Counted from the stretch's first letter, positions 1-8,933 are shown. The stretch: DNA of 36,411 nt from a bacterium (GCA_023267755.1 JAHFMR010000007.1:1-36411); one strand, 5' to 3'. Translations and numbers: made by a program. The notes: generated from the letters alone by a model not told the origin.

Positions 1-2
1 TG

Positions 3-116
3 CAGACCACGGGAGACTTCGTCTATCCACAAGCGAGAGAAGAAGGGAACTCCTTCGTGGCGAAGGAGACGGGGGAGATTGTGGTGACGGAGGGGATGGT
101 GGTGTTTTTCCGATAG
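3..116 (+). CDS. 3' end of an unidentified CDS (partial, ...TGDFVYPQAREEGNSFVAKETGEIVVTEGMVVFFR*)
   Basis: Open frame from the window edge to TAG at 114-116, followed by rpmE on the same strand; no family recognised. Confidence 0.35.
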   Translation, partial: QTTGDFVYPQAREEGNSFVAKETGEIVVTEGMVVFFR

Positions 117-164
117 ATACGGCGGATACTGGCGTGTTTGGGAGGCTCGTGATATTCTCCAGGG

Positions 165-416
165 ATGAAAAAGGATATCCATCCGGACACGTACCGCCAG
201 GTACTTTTTGAAGATATCGCCTCGGGCGCGCGTTTTCTTATTGGTTCCACTATCCACACTACCGAGACCGGGAAGTGGGAAGATGGTAAGGAGTACCCGA
301 AGCTCGTCGTGGAAATCTCTTCTAAGTCGCATCCGTTCTATACCGGTGAGGAGCGTACGCTCGATAAGGCTGGTCGCGTGGAACGTTTCAAGCAGCGCGC
401 CGCTAAAAAGCAATAA
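165..416 (+). CDS. rpmE: 50S ribosomal protein L31 type B (no CxxC zinc motif)
   Basis: [30 protein letters not shown]...SKSHPFYTG matches bL31 type B. Confidence 0.93.
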   Translation: MKKDIHPDTYRQVLFEDIASGARFLIGSTIHTTETGKWEDGKEYPKLVVEISSKSHPFYTGEERTLDKAGRVERFKQRAAKKQ

Positions 417-423
417 ACGCTTC

Positions 424-576
424 GCAGCGTGCCTGATTTTGGGTACACGATTTTCCTGCTAGAAAATCGCACCACAGGAGTACTTCTTGTTTTCTAATTC
501 GCTCCGCTTATAAGAAAACAAAGTCGCTCAGTCCTCGCGCCGTCGCGCTGCGGAGCCCCAAAATCAGGCACGCTGC
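424..576. repeat. Intergenic nested palindromic element (20-nt perfect outer arms)
   Basis: GCAGCGTGCCTGATTTTGGG (424-443) is the exact reverse complement of 557-576; inner IR GCTCCGC (501-507)/GCGGAGC (550-556); further small hairpins inside. Confidence 0.85.
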
Positions 577-589
577 TTCGCTTTTCGCG

Positions 590-595
590 TATACT
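590..595 (+). promoter_or_regulatory. Putative -10 box (TATACT) of prfA
   Basis: TATACT 12 nt upstream of ATG 608. Confidence 0.5.
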
Positions 596-607
596 AAAGA
601 TAAGCAT

Positions 608-1546
608 ATGATCGACTACTCGCCCGAATATAAGAAGAACTTCGCGACGGCGTATCTCGCCGAGGAATACGAGCGTCTCGAGAAGGAGGCGATAGACGCG
701 CGCGCCTCTGCCGGAGCAGACGAAGATCTCATACAGATGGCAGAAGAGGATGAGGCGCGCGTCCGCGCGCGCCAGGAGGCTATCCTCACCGAGATAGAAC
801 AGATCCTCGCGAAGGAGAAGGAGGAAGTCGCCCATCCGACCTCGGTCGTGATGGAGCTGCGTGCGGGTGCGGGTGGCGATGAGGCCACCATCTTTGCAAA
901 CGACCTGAAGGAGATGTATCAGAAGTACGCCGAACGGCGCGGCTGGAAGACGCGTGTTATCGACGACCTCACGTTCGAAATCGTCGGTGCCGATGCCTAC
1001 AGCGCCCTGCGCTATGAGACGGGTGTGCACCGGGTACAGCGCGTCCCGCTGACCGAGAAGTCGGGCCGCATCCACACCTCCACCGCGTCGGTCGCGGTGC
1101 TCCCGATTCGCGCTAAGTCGAAGATAGAGATTAATCCGACCGATATCGAGATGGAGTTCTCGCGCAGCGGCGGGGCAGGCGGCCAAAATGTGAACAAGGT
1201 CGAGACGGCCGTGCGGCTCATCCATAAGCCCACCGGTATCGACGTGCGCTCCTCCTCCGAGCGCAGTCAGCTCGCCAACCGCGAAAAGGCGATGCAGATC
1301 CTCACCGCCAAGCTCGATTTTCTGCACGAGGAGGAAGAGGCCAAGAAGCACGCGGCTGTCCGTAAGGAGCAGATAGGCACTGCCGACCGCTCAGAGAAGA
1401 TCCGCACCTATAACTACCTTCAGGACCGTATTACCGACCACCGGCTGAAGGAATCCTGGCATAACCTGCCGAAGATGATGCTCGGTGATATCGACGATAT
1501 TGTGCAGGCGCTCCAGGCGGCGGGGAGCGCTCCGGCGCTTGCGTAA
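608..1546 (+). CDS. prfA: Peptide chain release factor 1
   Basis: GGQ motif ([20 protein letters not shown]); RF1-type [18 protein letters not shown] (PxT position); 312 aa, short N-terminus. Confidence 0.95.
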   Translation: MIDYSPEYKKNFATAYLAEEYERLEKEAIDARASAGADEDLIQMAEEDEARVRARQEAILTEIEQILAKEKEEVAHPTSVVMELRAGAGGDEATIFANDLKEMYQKYAERRGWKTRVIDDLTFEIVGADAYSALRYETGVHRVQRVPLTEKSGRIHTSTASVAVLPIRAKSKIEINPTDIEMEFSRSGGAGGQNVNKVETAVRLIHKPTGIDVRSSSERSQLANREKAMQILTAKLDFLHEEEEAKKHAAVRKEQIGTADRSEKIRTYNYLQDRITDHRLKESWHNLPKMMLGDIDDIVQALQAAGSAPALA

Positions 1547-1576
1547 CAGGAGCTTTTCAGGTAGATTAGCTGAATA

Positions 1577-2275
1577 ATGACTACAGGAAGCGATACGTCC
1601 GCCTTCAAGCGCCTCTTCGACACGGGGGCGCATTTCGCGCAGGTAAAGAGCCGTCGTCACCCCTCGATGCAGCCGTTTCTGGTTGGAACTAAGGGGCGTC
1701 AGGAGATTATCGACCTCGTGAAGACGACCGAGCAAGTCGAGGCGGCGAAGGCAGTGATGGCGGCGCTCGCGAAGGAAGGGAAGACAATCCTCTTTGTTGG
1801 CGGGAAGGTGGAAATAGCGGCCATCGTCAAGAAGGCAGCTGAAGAGATTGGTGCCCCATTTGTCGCTGCGCGTTGGCTCGGCGGTACGATCTCAAACTGG
1901 AGCGAGATTAAGAAGCGCGTCGATCGTCTCGCTGAGATCCAGGAGCTGTCAGCTACTGGTGCACTCGCCAAGCAGCACACCAAGCTCGAGCTCGTGAAGA
2001 TTGGCCGCGAGAAGACGCGTCTCGAGACGCGTCTCGATGGCATCACCACGCTCACCAAGAAGCCGGACGTGCTTCTCGTCGTCGATACCAAGCATGAGAA
2101 GCATGCGGTCAAGGAGGCAAACGACGCGGGTATCCCGATTATTGCCATTATGAGCTCCGACTGTGACTTGAAGGAAGCGGCGTATCCTATCGTCGCCAAC
2201 GACACCTCGCGTGAGACGGTGAAGCTGATTCTCGCGGACCTCACCGAGGCCTTCGCGAAGGGACAGGCGGCTTAG
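1577..2275 (+). CDS. rpsB: 30S ribosomal protein S2
   Basis: GAHFAQVKSRRHPSMQPF..., RWLGGTISNWSEI, PDVLLVVDTKHEKHAVKEAND. Confidence 0.96.
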   Translation: MTTGSDTSAFKRLFDTGAHFAQVKSRRHPSMQPFLVGTKGRQEIIDLVKTTEQVEAAKAVMAALAKEGKTILFVGGKVEIAAIVKKAAEEIGAPFVAARWLGGTISNWSEIKKRVDRLAEIQELSATGALAKQHTKLELVKIGREKTRLETRLDGITTLTKKPDVLLVVDTKHEKHAVKEANDAGIPIIAIMSSDCDLKEAAYPIVANDTSRETVKLILADLTEAFAKGQAA

Positions 2276-2277
2276 CC

Positions 2278-2366
2278 GAAGAGAGCAGGAATACTTTTTC
2301 TTGCTCCTTCGGGCCTCGTCAGAACGAGTCAGCCAGTCGCAGAGAAAAAGTATTCCTGCTCTCTTC
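2278..2366. repeat. Intergenic long palindromic element between rpsB and tsf
   Basis: GAAGAGAGCAGGAATACTTTTTCT (2278-2301) perfectly inverted at 2343-2366; 41-nt centre with CTCG...CGAG hairpin. Confidence 0.9.
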
Positions 2367-2395
2367 TAAGTGTGTGATATTATTTTAAATACCTT

Positions 2396-2977
2396 ATGGA
2401 AATTACGACTGAAATAATTAAAGAGTTGCGTGAGAAGACCGGTGTCTCGGTTATGCAGTGCAAGAAGGCGCTCGAGGAGGCGGGCGGCGACCTCGCCAAG
2501 GCAGAGGTCATCCTCCGCAAGCGTTCGGCAGAAGCCGCAGAAAAGAAGGAGTCGCGCGAGCTCGGCGCGGGGACGATTGGCAGCTATATCCACGAGAATA
2601 TGGTCGGCGCGATGGTGCTCCTCTCGAGCGAGACTGACTTCGTCGCCAAGAATCCAGAGTTCGGCGAGCTCGCACGCGCTGTCGCGATGCAGGTCGCCGC
2701 GACCGACCCTAAGTACGTGAGTGCCGATGAGATCCCTACTGAGACAAAGCAGGCAGCAATTGAGGTGTTCGAAAAGGAAGTCGCCGATAAGCCCTCCGAT
2801 ATGCAAGCGAAGATTCTTGATGGGAAGCTGATGAGCTATTTCCGCGATCAAGTGTTGCTCGATCAGGCCTTCATCAAGGATGAGACTAAGACCGTGCGTG
2901 GGCTTCTAAACGAGGCGACACAGAAGTTCGGTGAGCGTATCGAGATAACCCGCTTCGCGCGTCTCTCTGTCCGCTAA
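2396..2977 (+). CDS. tsf: Translation elongation factor Ts (short form)
   Basis: EIIKELREKTGVSVMQCKKALEEAGGDLAKAEVILRKRS; 193 aa. Confidence 0.95.
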   Translation: MEITTEIIKELREKTGVSVMQCKKALEEAGGDLAKAEVILRKRSAEAAEKKESRELGAGTIGSYIHENMVGAMVLLSSETDFVAKNPEFGELARAVAMQVAATDPKYVSADEIPTETKQAAIEVFEKEVADKPSDMQAKILDGKLMSYFRDQVLLDQAFIKDETKTVRGLLNEATQKFGERIEITRFARLSVR

Positions 2978-2982
2978 CTGCC

Positions 2983-3387
2983 GTGGCGTATCTCGTCTTC
3001 TTGTTTATTGCACTCGCGCTCCTCGCGGGCTTCTTTATGCTCACGAGCTATGAGGCGCGGCGCGGCGCACGCGTCTACGCGCCACAGCGCGCAGCGCTCG
3101 ACGAGCATATCGATCGTATCGAGTTTGTTCTCGAGCACGTCGACCTCGTCGCCTTCGCGAAGGATGAAGCCCGTCGCTTTATCGGGTGGGTGAGTCACAG
3201 TGTCGCACACCTCTCGCTCCAGGCGGTGCGCTCGGTGGAGCGATTCCTCACACGCGCTGTCCGCTATCTGCGGAATAGACACGCCTCCGATACCGCTCCG
3301 GGGGAAAATGTGAGAGAGTTTGTAAAGACCCTTTCCGACTTCAAGGAGCAGTTGAAGGAGACAACGCCCGAGGTGCCGGAAATATAA
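2983..3387 (+). CDS. Hypothetical membrane-anchored protein (GTG start)
   Basis: N-terminal hydrophobic helix MAYLVFLFIALALLAGFFML; directly after tsf. Confidence 0.65.
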   Translation: MAYLVFLFIALALLAGFFMLTSYEARRGARVYAPQRAALDEHIDRIEFVLEHVDLVAFAKDEARRFIGWVSHSVAHLSLQAVRSVERFLTRAVRYLRNRHASDTAPGENVREFVKTLSDFKEQLKETTPEVPEI

Positions 3388-3392
3388 GTATT

Positions 3393-3468
3393 GCCGAGAT
3401 AGCTCAGTTGGTAGAGCAACTCACTTGTAATGAGTAGGTCGTCGGTTCAAATCCGACTCTCGGCTCCA
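3393..3468 (+). tRNA. tRNA-Thr (anticodon TGT), CCA encoded
   Basis: Acceptor GCCGAGA/TCTCGGC; anticodon arm ACTCA-CTTGTAA-TGAGT; T-loop GTTCAAATC; 3' TCCA. Confidence 0.96.
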
Positions 3469-3502
3469 AAATCAGTAAAGCGATGCCTGGAATTTGCCAT
3501 GC

Positions 3503-3508
3503 TATACT
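3503..3508 (+). promoter_or_regulatory. Putative -10 box of the toxin-antitoxin pair, 6 nt before the ATG
   Basis: GCTATACTAGCATTATG. Confidence 0.5.
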
Positions 3509-3514
3509 AGCATT

Positions 3515-3730
3515 ATGACCACTGCGACCCTCAAAAGAAACATCACCCGCATGGCGCGCGAAAGCGTCCAGGAAGCCGTGCGTGCTGAAATGATGCATTT
3601 GCGTGCCTCTGCACTTCCCTTGGTGTCTGCAAGCGAACAGCGCGAGATTGTTAGGAAATATAAGAAGCCCACACATGAAGCGGCTCGTTCTGTGCGCGCC
3701 TCTTTTTTAAGTAATGGACTGGACGTTTGA
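3515..3730 (+). CDS. Putative antitoxin of a type II TA pair
   Basis: Small ORF overlapping the downstream RelE-like toxin start (3714); start placed at the ATG after a -10 box. Confidence 0.6.
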   Translation: MTTATLKRNITRMARESVQEAVRAEMMHLRASALPLVSASEQREIVRKYKKPTHEAARSVRASFLSNGLDV

Positions 3731-3989
3731 TTTCTCGCGTCAAGCCGACAAATTTCTCACACAACAGCACATCACCGACGACGTTATCATTGATGCCGTC
3801 GGACGCGCACTCCGCAAACTTGACGGCGAAATAATCGCCATTGATCTTAAACACCTCCATGATCCTTGGAAAGGATTTTATAGAGTACGTATACAGAAAG
3901 TGAGAATCATCTTCTCGTTTGATGCGTATGAACGTCGAGTTAATGTTGCTGTTATTGATTTCAGGGATAGAGTCTATCGTAAGGTTTGA
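3714..3989 (+). CDS. RelE/ParE-superfamily toxin
   Basis: MDWTFDFSRQADKFLTQQ...LKHLHDPWKGFYRVRIQKVRIIFSFD...VNVAVIDFRDRVYRKV is typical RelE/ParE. Confidence 0.82.
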   Translation: MDWTFDFSRQADKFLTQQHITDDVIIDAVGRALRKLDGEIIAIDLKHLHDPWKGFYRVRIQKVRIIFSFDAYERRVNVAVIDFRDRVYRKV

Positions 3990-4124
3990 TAAGGGGAGTT
4001 CGAACGAAGTCGTAAAAGCACTCCAGAATCAGCAAGGTTTCGCCTTGCGGGGTCTTACAAATCCTTCTAAAATGGAGGTCTAGAAGAGGATTTTCGACTT
4101 AGTTACAAAAACAATTTAAAAATT

Positions 4125-4277
4125 ATGAATCAAAATAAATGCGAATGCGGCCATCTAGATGTGAATCACCGAGGTGAGTTCAACCTTATCGCACAAAATG
4201 ATAACCCCGAATTTGTTAAAGATAAAGGATTTTGCCAACTCTGTGATTGTAAACTTTTTGAGCAACAGACGCCCTGA
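4125..4277 (+). CDS. 50-aa Cys-rich small protein (putative zinc ribbon)
   Basis: MNQNKCECGHLDVNHRGEFNLIAQNDNPEFVKDKGFCQLCDCKLFEQQTP; CxCxH...CxxCxC; below the ORF-track length cutoff. Confidence 0.55.
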   Translation: MNQNKCECGHLDVNHRGEFNLIAQNDNPEFVKDKGFCQLCDCKLFEQQTP

Positions 4278-4312
4278 GTGAGGGCTACGGGTGCTAGAAT
4301 GGGATAGTAATT

Positions 4313-4654
4313 ATGGATCAAGCTTTACTAATGTCGATGCCACTATTCGCTTCTCTTACCACAGCGAGTGCTGCTGGTTTCATTGTTATCACGTATGAAG
4401 ATCTTGCCACACAACAAGGGTGGCCGGTAGGGCGACTTTTTCGAGACGATATCTTCAGGTTGATTTTTGGCGGCTTTTCAGTAATCGGTTCGGTTGGATT
4501 TACCATCATTAATTTTTCGTTTTTGTGGGGCGTAGGAATTTTGATGCTTGGTTTTGTCTGCGCATTCATCCTTAGTTTCCTCTTAAAAAGTTTTGTGCAA
4601 TGGATGGCAATCGTTCTGATTATTATTTCTTGGCTACTCCAATTTTTTATTTAG
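4313..4654 (+). CDS. Hypothetical integral membrane protein
   Basis: Several hydrophobic segments. Confidence 0.6.
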   Translation: MDQALLMSMPLFASLTTASAAGFIVITYEDLATQQGWPVGRLFRDDIFRLIFGGFSVIGSVGFTIINFSFLWGVGILMLGFVCAFILSFLLKSFVQWMAIVLIIISWLLQFFI

Positions 4655-4730
4655 CCGGAGATATTACAGAGCAATATCAAGAATTATTGTACTAATCCAC
4701 TGAGGAAAGATTTCTGTATACTTAACCCTA

Positions 4731-5315
4731 ATGACTATAAATCCTAAAATTCTTATACCAATAGTCTTTGGCGCCCTAGTTCTTGGCGCAATTTTTATGT
4801 TCCTTGCAAAACAAGAGAATCCCAAGATGATTCAAGGAGCCACATCAAACGGAAACTATGTAGATACCCCAAGCATTGGAGCGAGTCCGGACTATGGAAA
4901 AGATTTCAAGTCGTACACAAGCCCTCTCGGTTTTTCATTTAAATATCCGCCGTATATGCGAATTATTGAAGATCCGAATATACCTACTGTGTACGTGGCA
5001 ACTAATGTGGGCGAGGACGAACCGTTTGTTGCAATTGTGATAAGTGCTGCAGAAAACAATCTTTCCCTAACGCCTGAGCAATGGTTGCTCAGTAAGAATT
5101 CCGGGTATAACCGGTCGACGAAGCGGGATGGCAATTATTACAAGACTCATGTCGATGGACAGGAGGCAGTGTATACGGATGGCGATATGTGGACGGTGGT
5201 AAACACTCCGGACAACAAGACACGCGTCAGTATCACATTCACTGCTGAAGGTAGTTCAGATATTCCTTTTACCGAAATGGGTATTGTCATGGAGTCATTT
5301 ACCTTCACACAATGA
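4731..5315 (+). CDS. Hypothetical membrane-anchored extracytoplasmic protein
   Basis: N-terminal TM (ILIPIVFGALVLGAIFMFLA); YTSPLGFSFKYPPYMRI segment; -10 TATACT 8 nt upstream of ATG. Confidence 0.65.
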   Translation: MTINPKILIPIVFGALVLGAIFMFLAKQENPKMIQGATSNGNYVDTPSIGASPDYGKDFKSYTSPLGFSFKYPPYMRIIEDPNIPTVYVATNVGEDEPFVAIVISAAENNLSLTPEQWLLSKNSGYNRSTKRDGNYYKTHVDGQEAVYTDGDMWTVVNTPDNKTRVSITFTAEGSSDIPFTEMGIVMESFTFTQ

Positions 5316-5341
5316 AGCAGTATGGCCGGATAGATAAAAAA

Positions 5342-5366
5342 GAAGACCCGGGAGTTCCAGGTCTTC
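5342..5366 (-). terminator. Hairpin downstream of the 5368-5751 ORF
   Basis: GAAGACC...GGTCTTC inverted repeat next to the stop. Confidence 0.5.
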
Positions 5367-5367
5367 G

Positions 5368-5751
5368 TCAGGCTGCCTTTCGTTCAGCCTTTCGCTTTTC
5401 TGCGTCCTCGCGCGCCCATTCGCGGCGCATTTCCGCTTCGCGGTCTTCGAGTTCGCCAGGACATAATGGGTAGTGGTGTTTTTCTACCTCGAGCCTTCTC
5501 CGCTTTTTCTGTCCAGGGATACACTTCCCCGGATGACAGACATACACGTGCGCTTCGTACCAATCGCCTGGCGATATGGGCTCTTTGCACCAAGAACAGT
5601 CGTGATATTGCCACGCCATCCGGTCATAGCTACGAAGGAATCGCCTGTATTCTCGATACGTCAGGTCATTCACCGCATGGGGGACGCCCCAGTCTGATAC
5701 GTCAATCTGAAGTGGGGTTGCCACTTCATGCAGAACAAGATTGTCTGGCAT
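5368..5751 (-). CDS. Hypothetical protein with possible zinc-binding Cys/His cluster
   Basis: CSWCKEPI...HVYVCHPGKC...HHYPLCPGELEDREAEMRREWAREDAEKRKAERKAA. Confidence 0.65.
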   Translation of the reverse strand: MPDNLVLHEVATPLQIDVSDWGVPHAVNDLTYREYRRFLRSYDRMAWQYHDCSWCKEPISPGDWYEAHVYVCHPGKCIPGQKKRRRLEVEKHHYPLCPGELEDREAEMRREWAREDAEKRKAERKAA

Positions 5752-5825
5752 AATCGTGGCTCCTCAGGAAAGAACAAGACCGCACGATACCACACCTTCC
5801 AGTCAGTAGCGAGGCGGCTCCAAAG

Positions 5826-6491
5826 TTAGCGAGTGCTGGTGGTCGTGGCGAGTGCCCCCTTGGGGAATTGTTTCTCGAGGTCTTCAAGCGAGGTGAAGCC
5901 GTGTGACTGCTTGCCGTTTATGACGAAGGCAGGCAGGGCGCCGCGCACTTTGTTAATCGTGATGAAGGTCTGCAGGGCGCCGAGGTCGAGATTGTAGTCA
6001 AAGGAGTAGACGCGCAGGCTTGGGTAGGTATTGCGCAGATACGAGAGCGCGTAGCCGGCCTTGTCGCAGGCGCTGCAGTCGCCCGCATTGCTGTAGAAGT
6101 AGAGAACCGTGACCGGCTTGGTGCCGCAGGCCACCGCGAGCCGCTTCGTGATTAAATAGTCGCGGATCTCGAGCAGAGAGTACTGCTGCTTGAGACGGAT
6201 TACTTGTGCGTTGTCGGTACCGAGCTGGTTCTCGGTGTAGGAGAGACGATTGCCGAGGTCGGCGAGACTGCTCACCAGTGTGGTCGATGAAGCGATGCTG
6301 TCGCAGGGCGCGCTCTCGAGCAGAGAGAACTGCGTGTCGAGCGAGAGAGTGTCGATAGAGAGTTGGTCTTCTATCGCCGAGAGTTCGGTGAGGCGCGCAT
6401 TGTTCAGATAATTAACAGCGTAGGCGACCGTGCCGGTAATAGCGGCAGCGATGATAAGAGAGATAATCGAATTGCGGATAAAAAGCGGCAT
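5826..6491 (-). CDS. Membrane-anchored thioredoxin-fold protein
   Basis: N-terminal TM; VTVLYFYSNAGDCSACDKAGYALSYL (CxxC) ... ALPAFVINGKQSHGF. Confidence 0.72.
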   Translation of the reverse strand: MPLFIRNSIISLIIAAAITGTVAYAVNYLNNARLTELSAIEDQLSIDTLSLDTQFSLLESAPCDSIASSTTLVSSLADLGNRLSYTENQLGTDNAQVIRLKQQYSLLEIRDYLITKRLAVACGTKPVTVLYFYSNAGDCSACDKAGYALSYLRNTYPSLRVYSFDYNLDLGALQTFITINKVRGALPAFVINGKQSHGFTSLEDLEKQFPKGALATTTSTR

Positions 6492-6497
6492 AGAGTA

Positions 6498-7733
6498 CTA
6501 GCGCCAGGTCGTGTTGGTGGCGAGCGCGACATCAGAGACCGAACGCACGAGCCAGAGCGGCGCGATGATGCCGTAAAGCGCCAGGTAGACGACAACGTTG
6601 AAGGCGAGCTTTCCTGGCGTCTTTGAGAGATGTTTGCCGGCATACATCCACGCGAGTGTTGCGAGCAGAAGCGTGGCGCTCAAGAAGGCCATCATCGTGA
6701 GTGGGAGATAGAACCAGGTAATCGGGTGCCAGGAAAAGGTATAGGAAAGGGGGACTGTCTGCACCAGCGAGAGTGTATGGAGACTGCTCTGAGTAAACTG
6801 GAAGGCGGCGAGCCCAAAGACGAAGATGCCGCTCGCTATTGAGATAAGTCCGAGTGGGAGGATAAGCAGACCGAGAGCCGCGTTTTGGCGATTACCGAGG
6901 AGGTCGCGGTAGTCGAAGAGCACATTACGCAGGAAACCGGTCGTCCAGCGGACGCGTTGCGTGACAAGCTTCGCGAGCGTGGGAGGGCCCTTGGTGTAGA
7001 CGCGCGAGCGGAGTGCGTTGCCGATCTTAAGCCCTGCGCGCTGCATCCGCATCGCCATTTCCATATCTTCGGCGAGGTGTGCGTGCTTGAAGAGACCGAG
7101 CTGTTCGAACACTTCGCGACGATAGAAGGAGAACGGCCCCGGAGTCACATAGAGGCTGTTGATAGAGGCGAAGACGTGGCGGAAGATGATGCCGAGCACA
7201 TATTCGGCATACTGCATACGCTGTAGGAGCGTTTTTGGCTGGTAGATAGACATCGATGCGGTCATCGCCATCGTGTCGGGCGTAAATGCTGCGACGAGCT
7301 CGTGCAGAGCATCGGGGGCGACGTAGGAGTCAGCATCGAGGAAGCCGATTAACTCCGCGTCTTTGGCGTACTCGATGCCGACATTCATCGCGGTAAACTT
7401 GCCGCCGTTTTCCTTATGGAGCGCAGTTATCTGCGGGTGCTCGGCGTAGCGGTCGATAATCGCTCCGGTGTTGTCGATCGATCCGTCGTTCACGAGGATG
7501 AGGGAGAGCTTGTTGGCAGGGTAGTCGAGCGCGAGAAGCGACTTGACCGTCCCCTCGACGGTAGATCCTTCGTCCCAGCAGGGGACGACGATAGCGACCT
7601 TGGGAACTGTCGTGAGCGGGCGTGCAGCACGACGGCTCTCGCGAGCAGGCTTGCCGAGGTACGTCACGAGCAAGAATGACTCGAAATAGAGCGTCAGGAA
7701 GAGAAAAGGATACACCAGCACCTCAAGATTCAT
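6498..7733 (-). CDS. Processive family 2 glycosyltransferase (membrane)
   Basis: VAIVVPCWDEGSTVEGTVKSLLALDYP..LVNDGSIDNT; FLDADSYV; QRVRW; C-terminal TM segments. Confidence 0.88.
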   Translation of the reverse strand: MNLEVLVYPFLFLTLYFESFLLVTYLGKPARESRRAARPLTTVPKVAIVVPCWDEGSTVEGTVKSLLALDYPANKLSLILVNDGSIDNTGAIIDRYAEHPQITALHKENGGKFTAMNVGIEYAKDAELIGFLDADSYVAPDALHELVAAFTPDTMAMTASMSIYQPKTLLQRMQYAEYVLGIIFRHVFASINSLYVTPGPFSFYRREVFEQLGLFKHAHLAEDMEMAMRMQRAGLKIGNALRSRVYTKGPPTLAKLVTQRVRWTTGFLRNVLFDYRDLLGNRQNAALGLLILPLGLISIASGIFVFGLAAFQFTQSSLHTLSLVQTVPLSYTFSWHPITWFYLPLTMMAFLSATLLLATLAWMYAGKHLSKTPGKLAFNVVVYLALYGIIAPLWLVRSVSDVALATNTTWR

Positions 7734-7778
7734 AATGGCGTGATTGTAGCACAGTCCGGAGTATATGTTATTCGTGCG

Positions 7779-8933
7779 CTAGCGTACGGCCGCGCTGAGT
7801 ATCGTGGTAGTCGTTTCCTCGAGCTTTTTATGGAGAGTATCCACTTCTGCATTGGTGAGTGTGCGTTCAATAGAACGATAGGTGATGCGATACGCATAGC
7901 TCATCTTGTCGGACCCGAACTTTTCGTCATTCTCGTATTTATCAAGAAGAGTGACCTCTTCTACCAGATCGCCGCCCACTTCGCGTACCAAATCGAAGTA
8001 ATCATTCGGGACGAAATCTTTTCCTACAATAAACGAGATATCACGCACGATGGGAGGATATTTGCTTACGTCGTGGTAAGGCTGCCCGAGCACAAGTTGC
8101 TTCATCACACGCGAGTCATTGCTCCAAAGGAGACGGATATCCGGCAGCGCCATCGATGCGATAGCTATTCGTTCAAGTCCGAAGCCGAATGCCCAGCCAT
8201 GGTATCCCTCGACACCCATCTTCTTGAGAACACTCTTCTTCGGCATGCCGCCGCCAAGGAGCTCAAGCCACTCACCTTTGGCGGGACCTTCTGCAGCCGT
8301 ACCCTTCACGTTCAACTCAAGCTCAAGCGACGGGTCGGTGTAGGGGAACGTGTCGAGATTAAATCGGAAGACGACCTGTTCGCCAAAAATACTCTTTGCG
8401 ATTGCTGAAAGCGCTTCCTGCAGGTCTTCTACCTCCACCTTTTCTTTATCTGGGGCGAGATACCAGCCGCCGAGTTGATGGAACACATTCATGTGTCGGC
8501 TGTCTATCTCGTCCTTGCGGTACACCTTTCCGTAGCAGAGCGCACCCATGTGTTCACCGCGCGCGATGCGTTCTTTGATTTCTGGGTGCTGCAAATAGTA
8601 GTACCAGAAGACGGTATCGTGCGTGCGTAAGATATTCTCCCCATCTGCATAATACGTATCCGAGCGGCTGCGTGCCGGATGGTCAGCGGGGAAGTCGAAG
8701 AGGTCGAAGGAAATATCCGCAGGTACGATTTCAGGTATCTCGATAACATCGAAATCCTTGAAAAGAGGAAGCGCCTTGACGCGCGCGACGATCTCCTCGA
8801 GCGGGTTTCCTCTCGTGCGGGAGAGGTCGGGCATAGCGAGATAGCGTTGTTCGCGCAACGCCTCGAAGTCGGAGCGCGTCGCGAGCTCCTCGCGCAGTCG
8901 CATCTCATCATCTCTCGAAATCTTAATCTCCAT
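7779..8933 (-). CDS. Phenylalanyl-tRNA synthetase, single-chain (mitochondrial-type): PheS catalytic core plus C-terminal FDX-ACB domain
   Basis: GWAFGFGLERIAIASMALPDIRLLWSNDSRVMKQ followed by YPPIVRDISFIVGKDFVPNDYFDLVREVGGDLVEEVTLLDKYEN...YRITYRSIERTLTNAEVDTLHKKL. Confidence 0.9.
   Translation of the reverse strand: MEIKISRDDEMRLREELATRSDFEALREQRYLAMPDLSRTRGNPLEEIVARVKALPLFKDFDVIEIPEIVPADISFDLFDFPADHPARSRSDTYYADGENILRTHDTVFWYYYLQHPEIKERIARGEHMGALCYGKVYRKDEIDSRHMNVFHQLGGWYLAPDKEKVEVEDLQEALSAIAKSIFGEQVVFRFNLDTFPYTDPSLELELNVKGTAAEGPAKGEWLELLGGGMPKKSVLKKMGVEGYHGWAFGFGLERIAIASMALPDIRLLWSNDSRVMKQLVLGQPYHDVSKYPPIVRDISFIVGKDFVPNDYFDLVREVGGDLVEEVTLLDKYENDEKFGSDKMSYAYRITYRSIERTLTNAEVDTLHKKLEETTTTILSAAVR

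Noticed and set aside
494-1351. 285-aa minus-strand ORF
   Set aside because: Antisense to prfA; its N-to-C sequence has no family features. Its C-terminal QRDGART only reflects the palindromic core also found in dnaE
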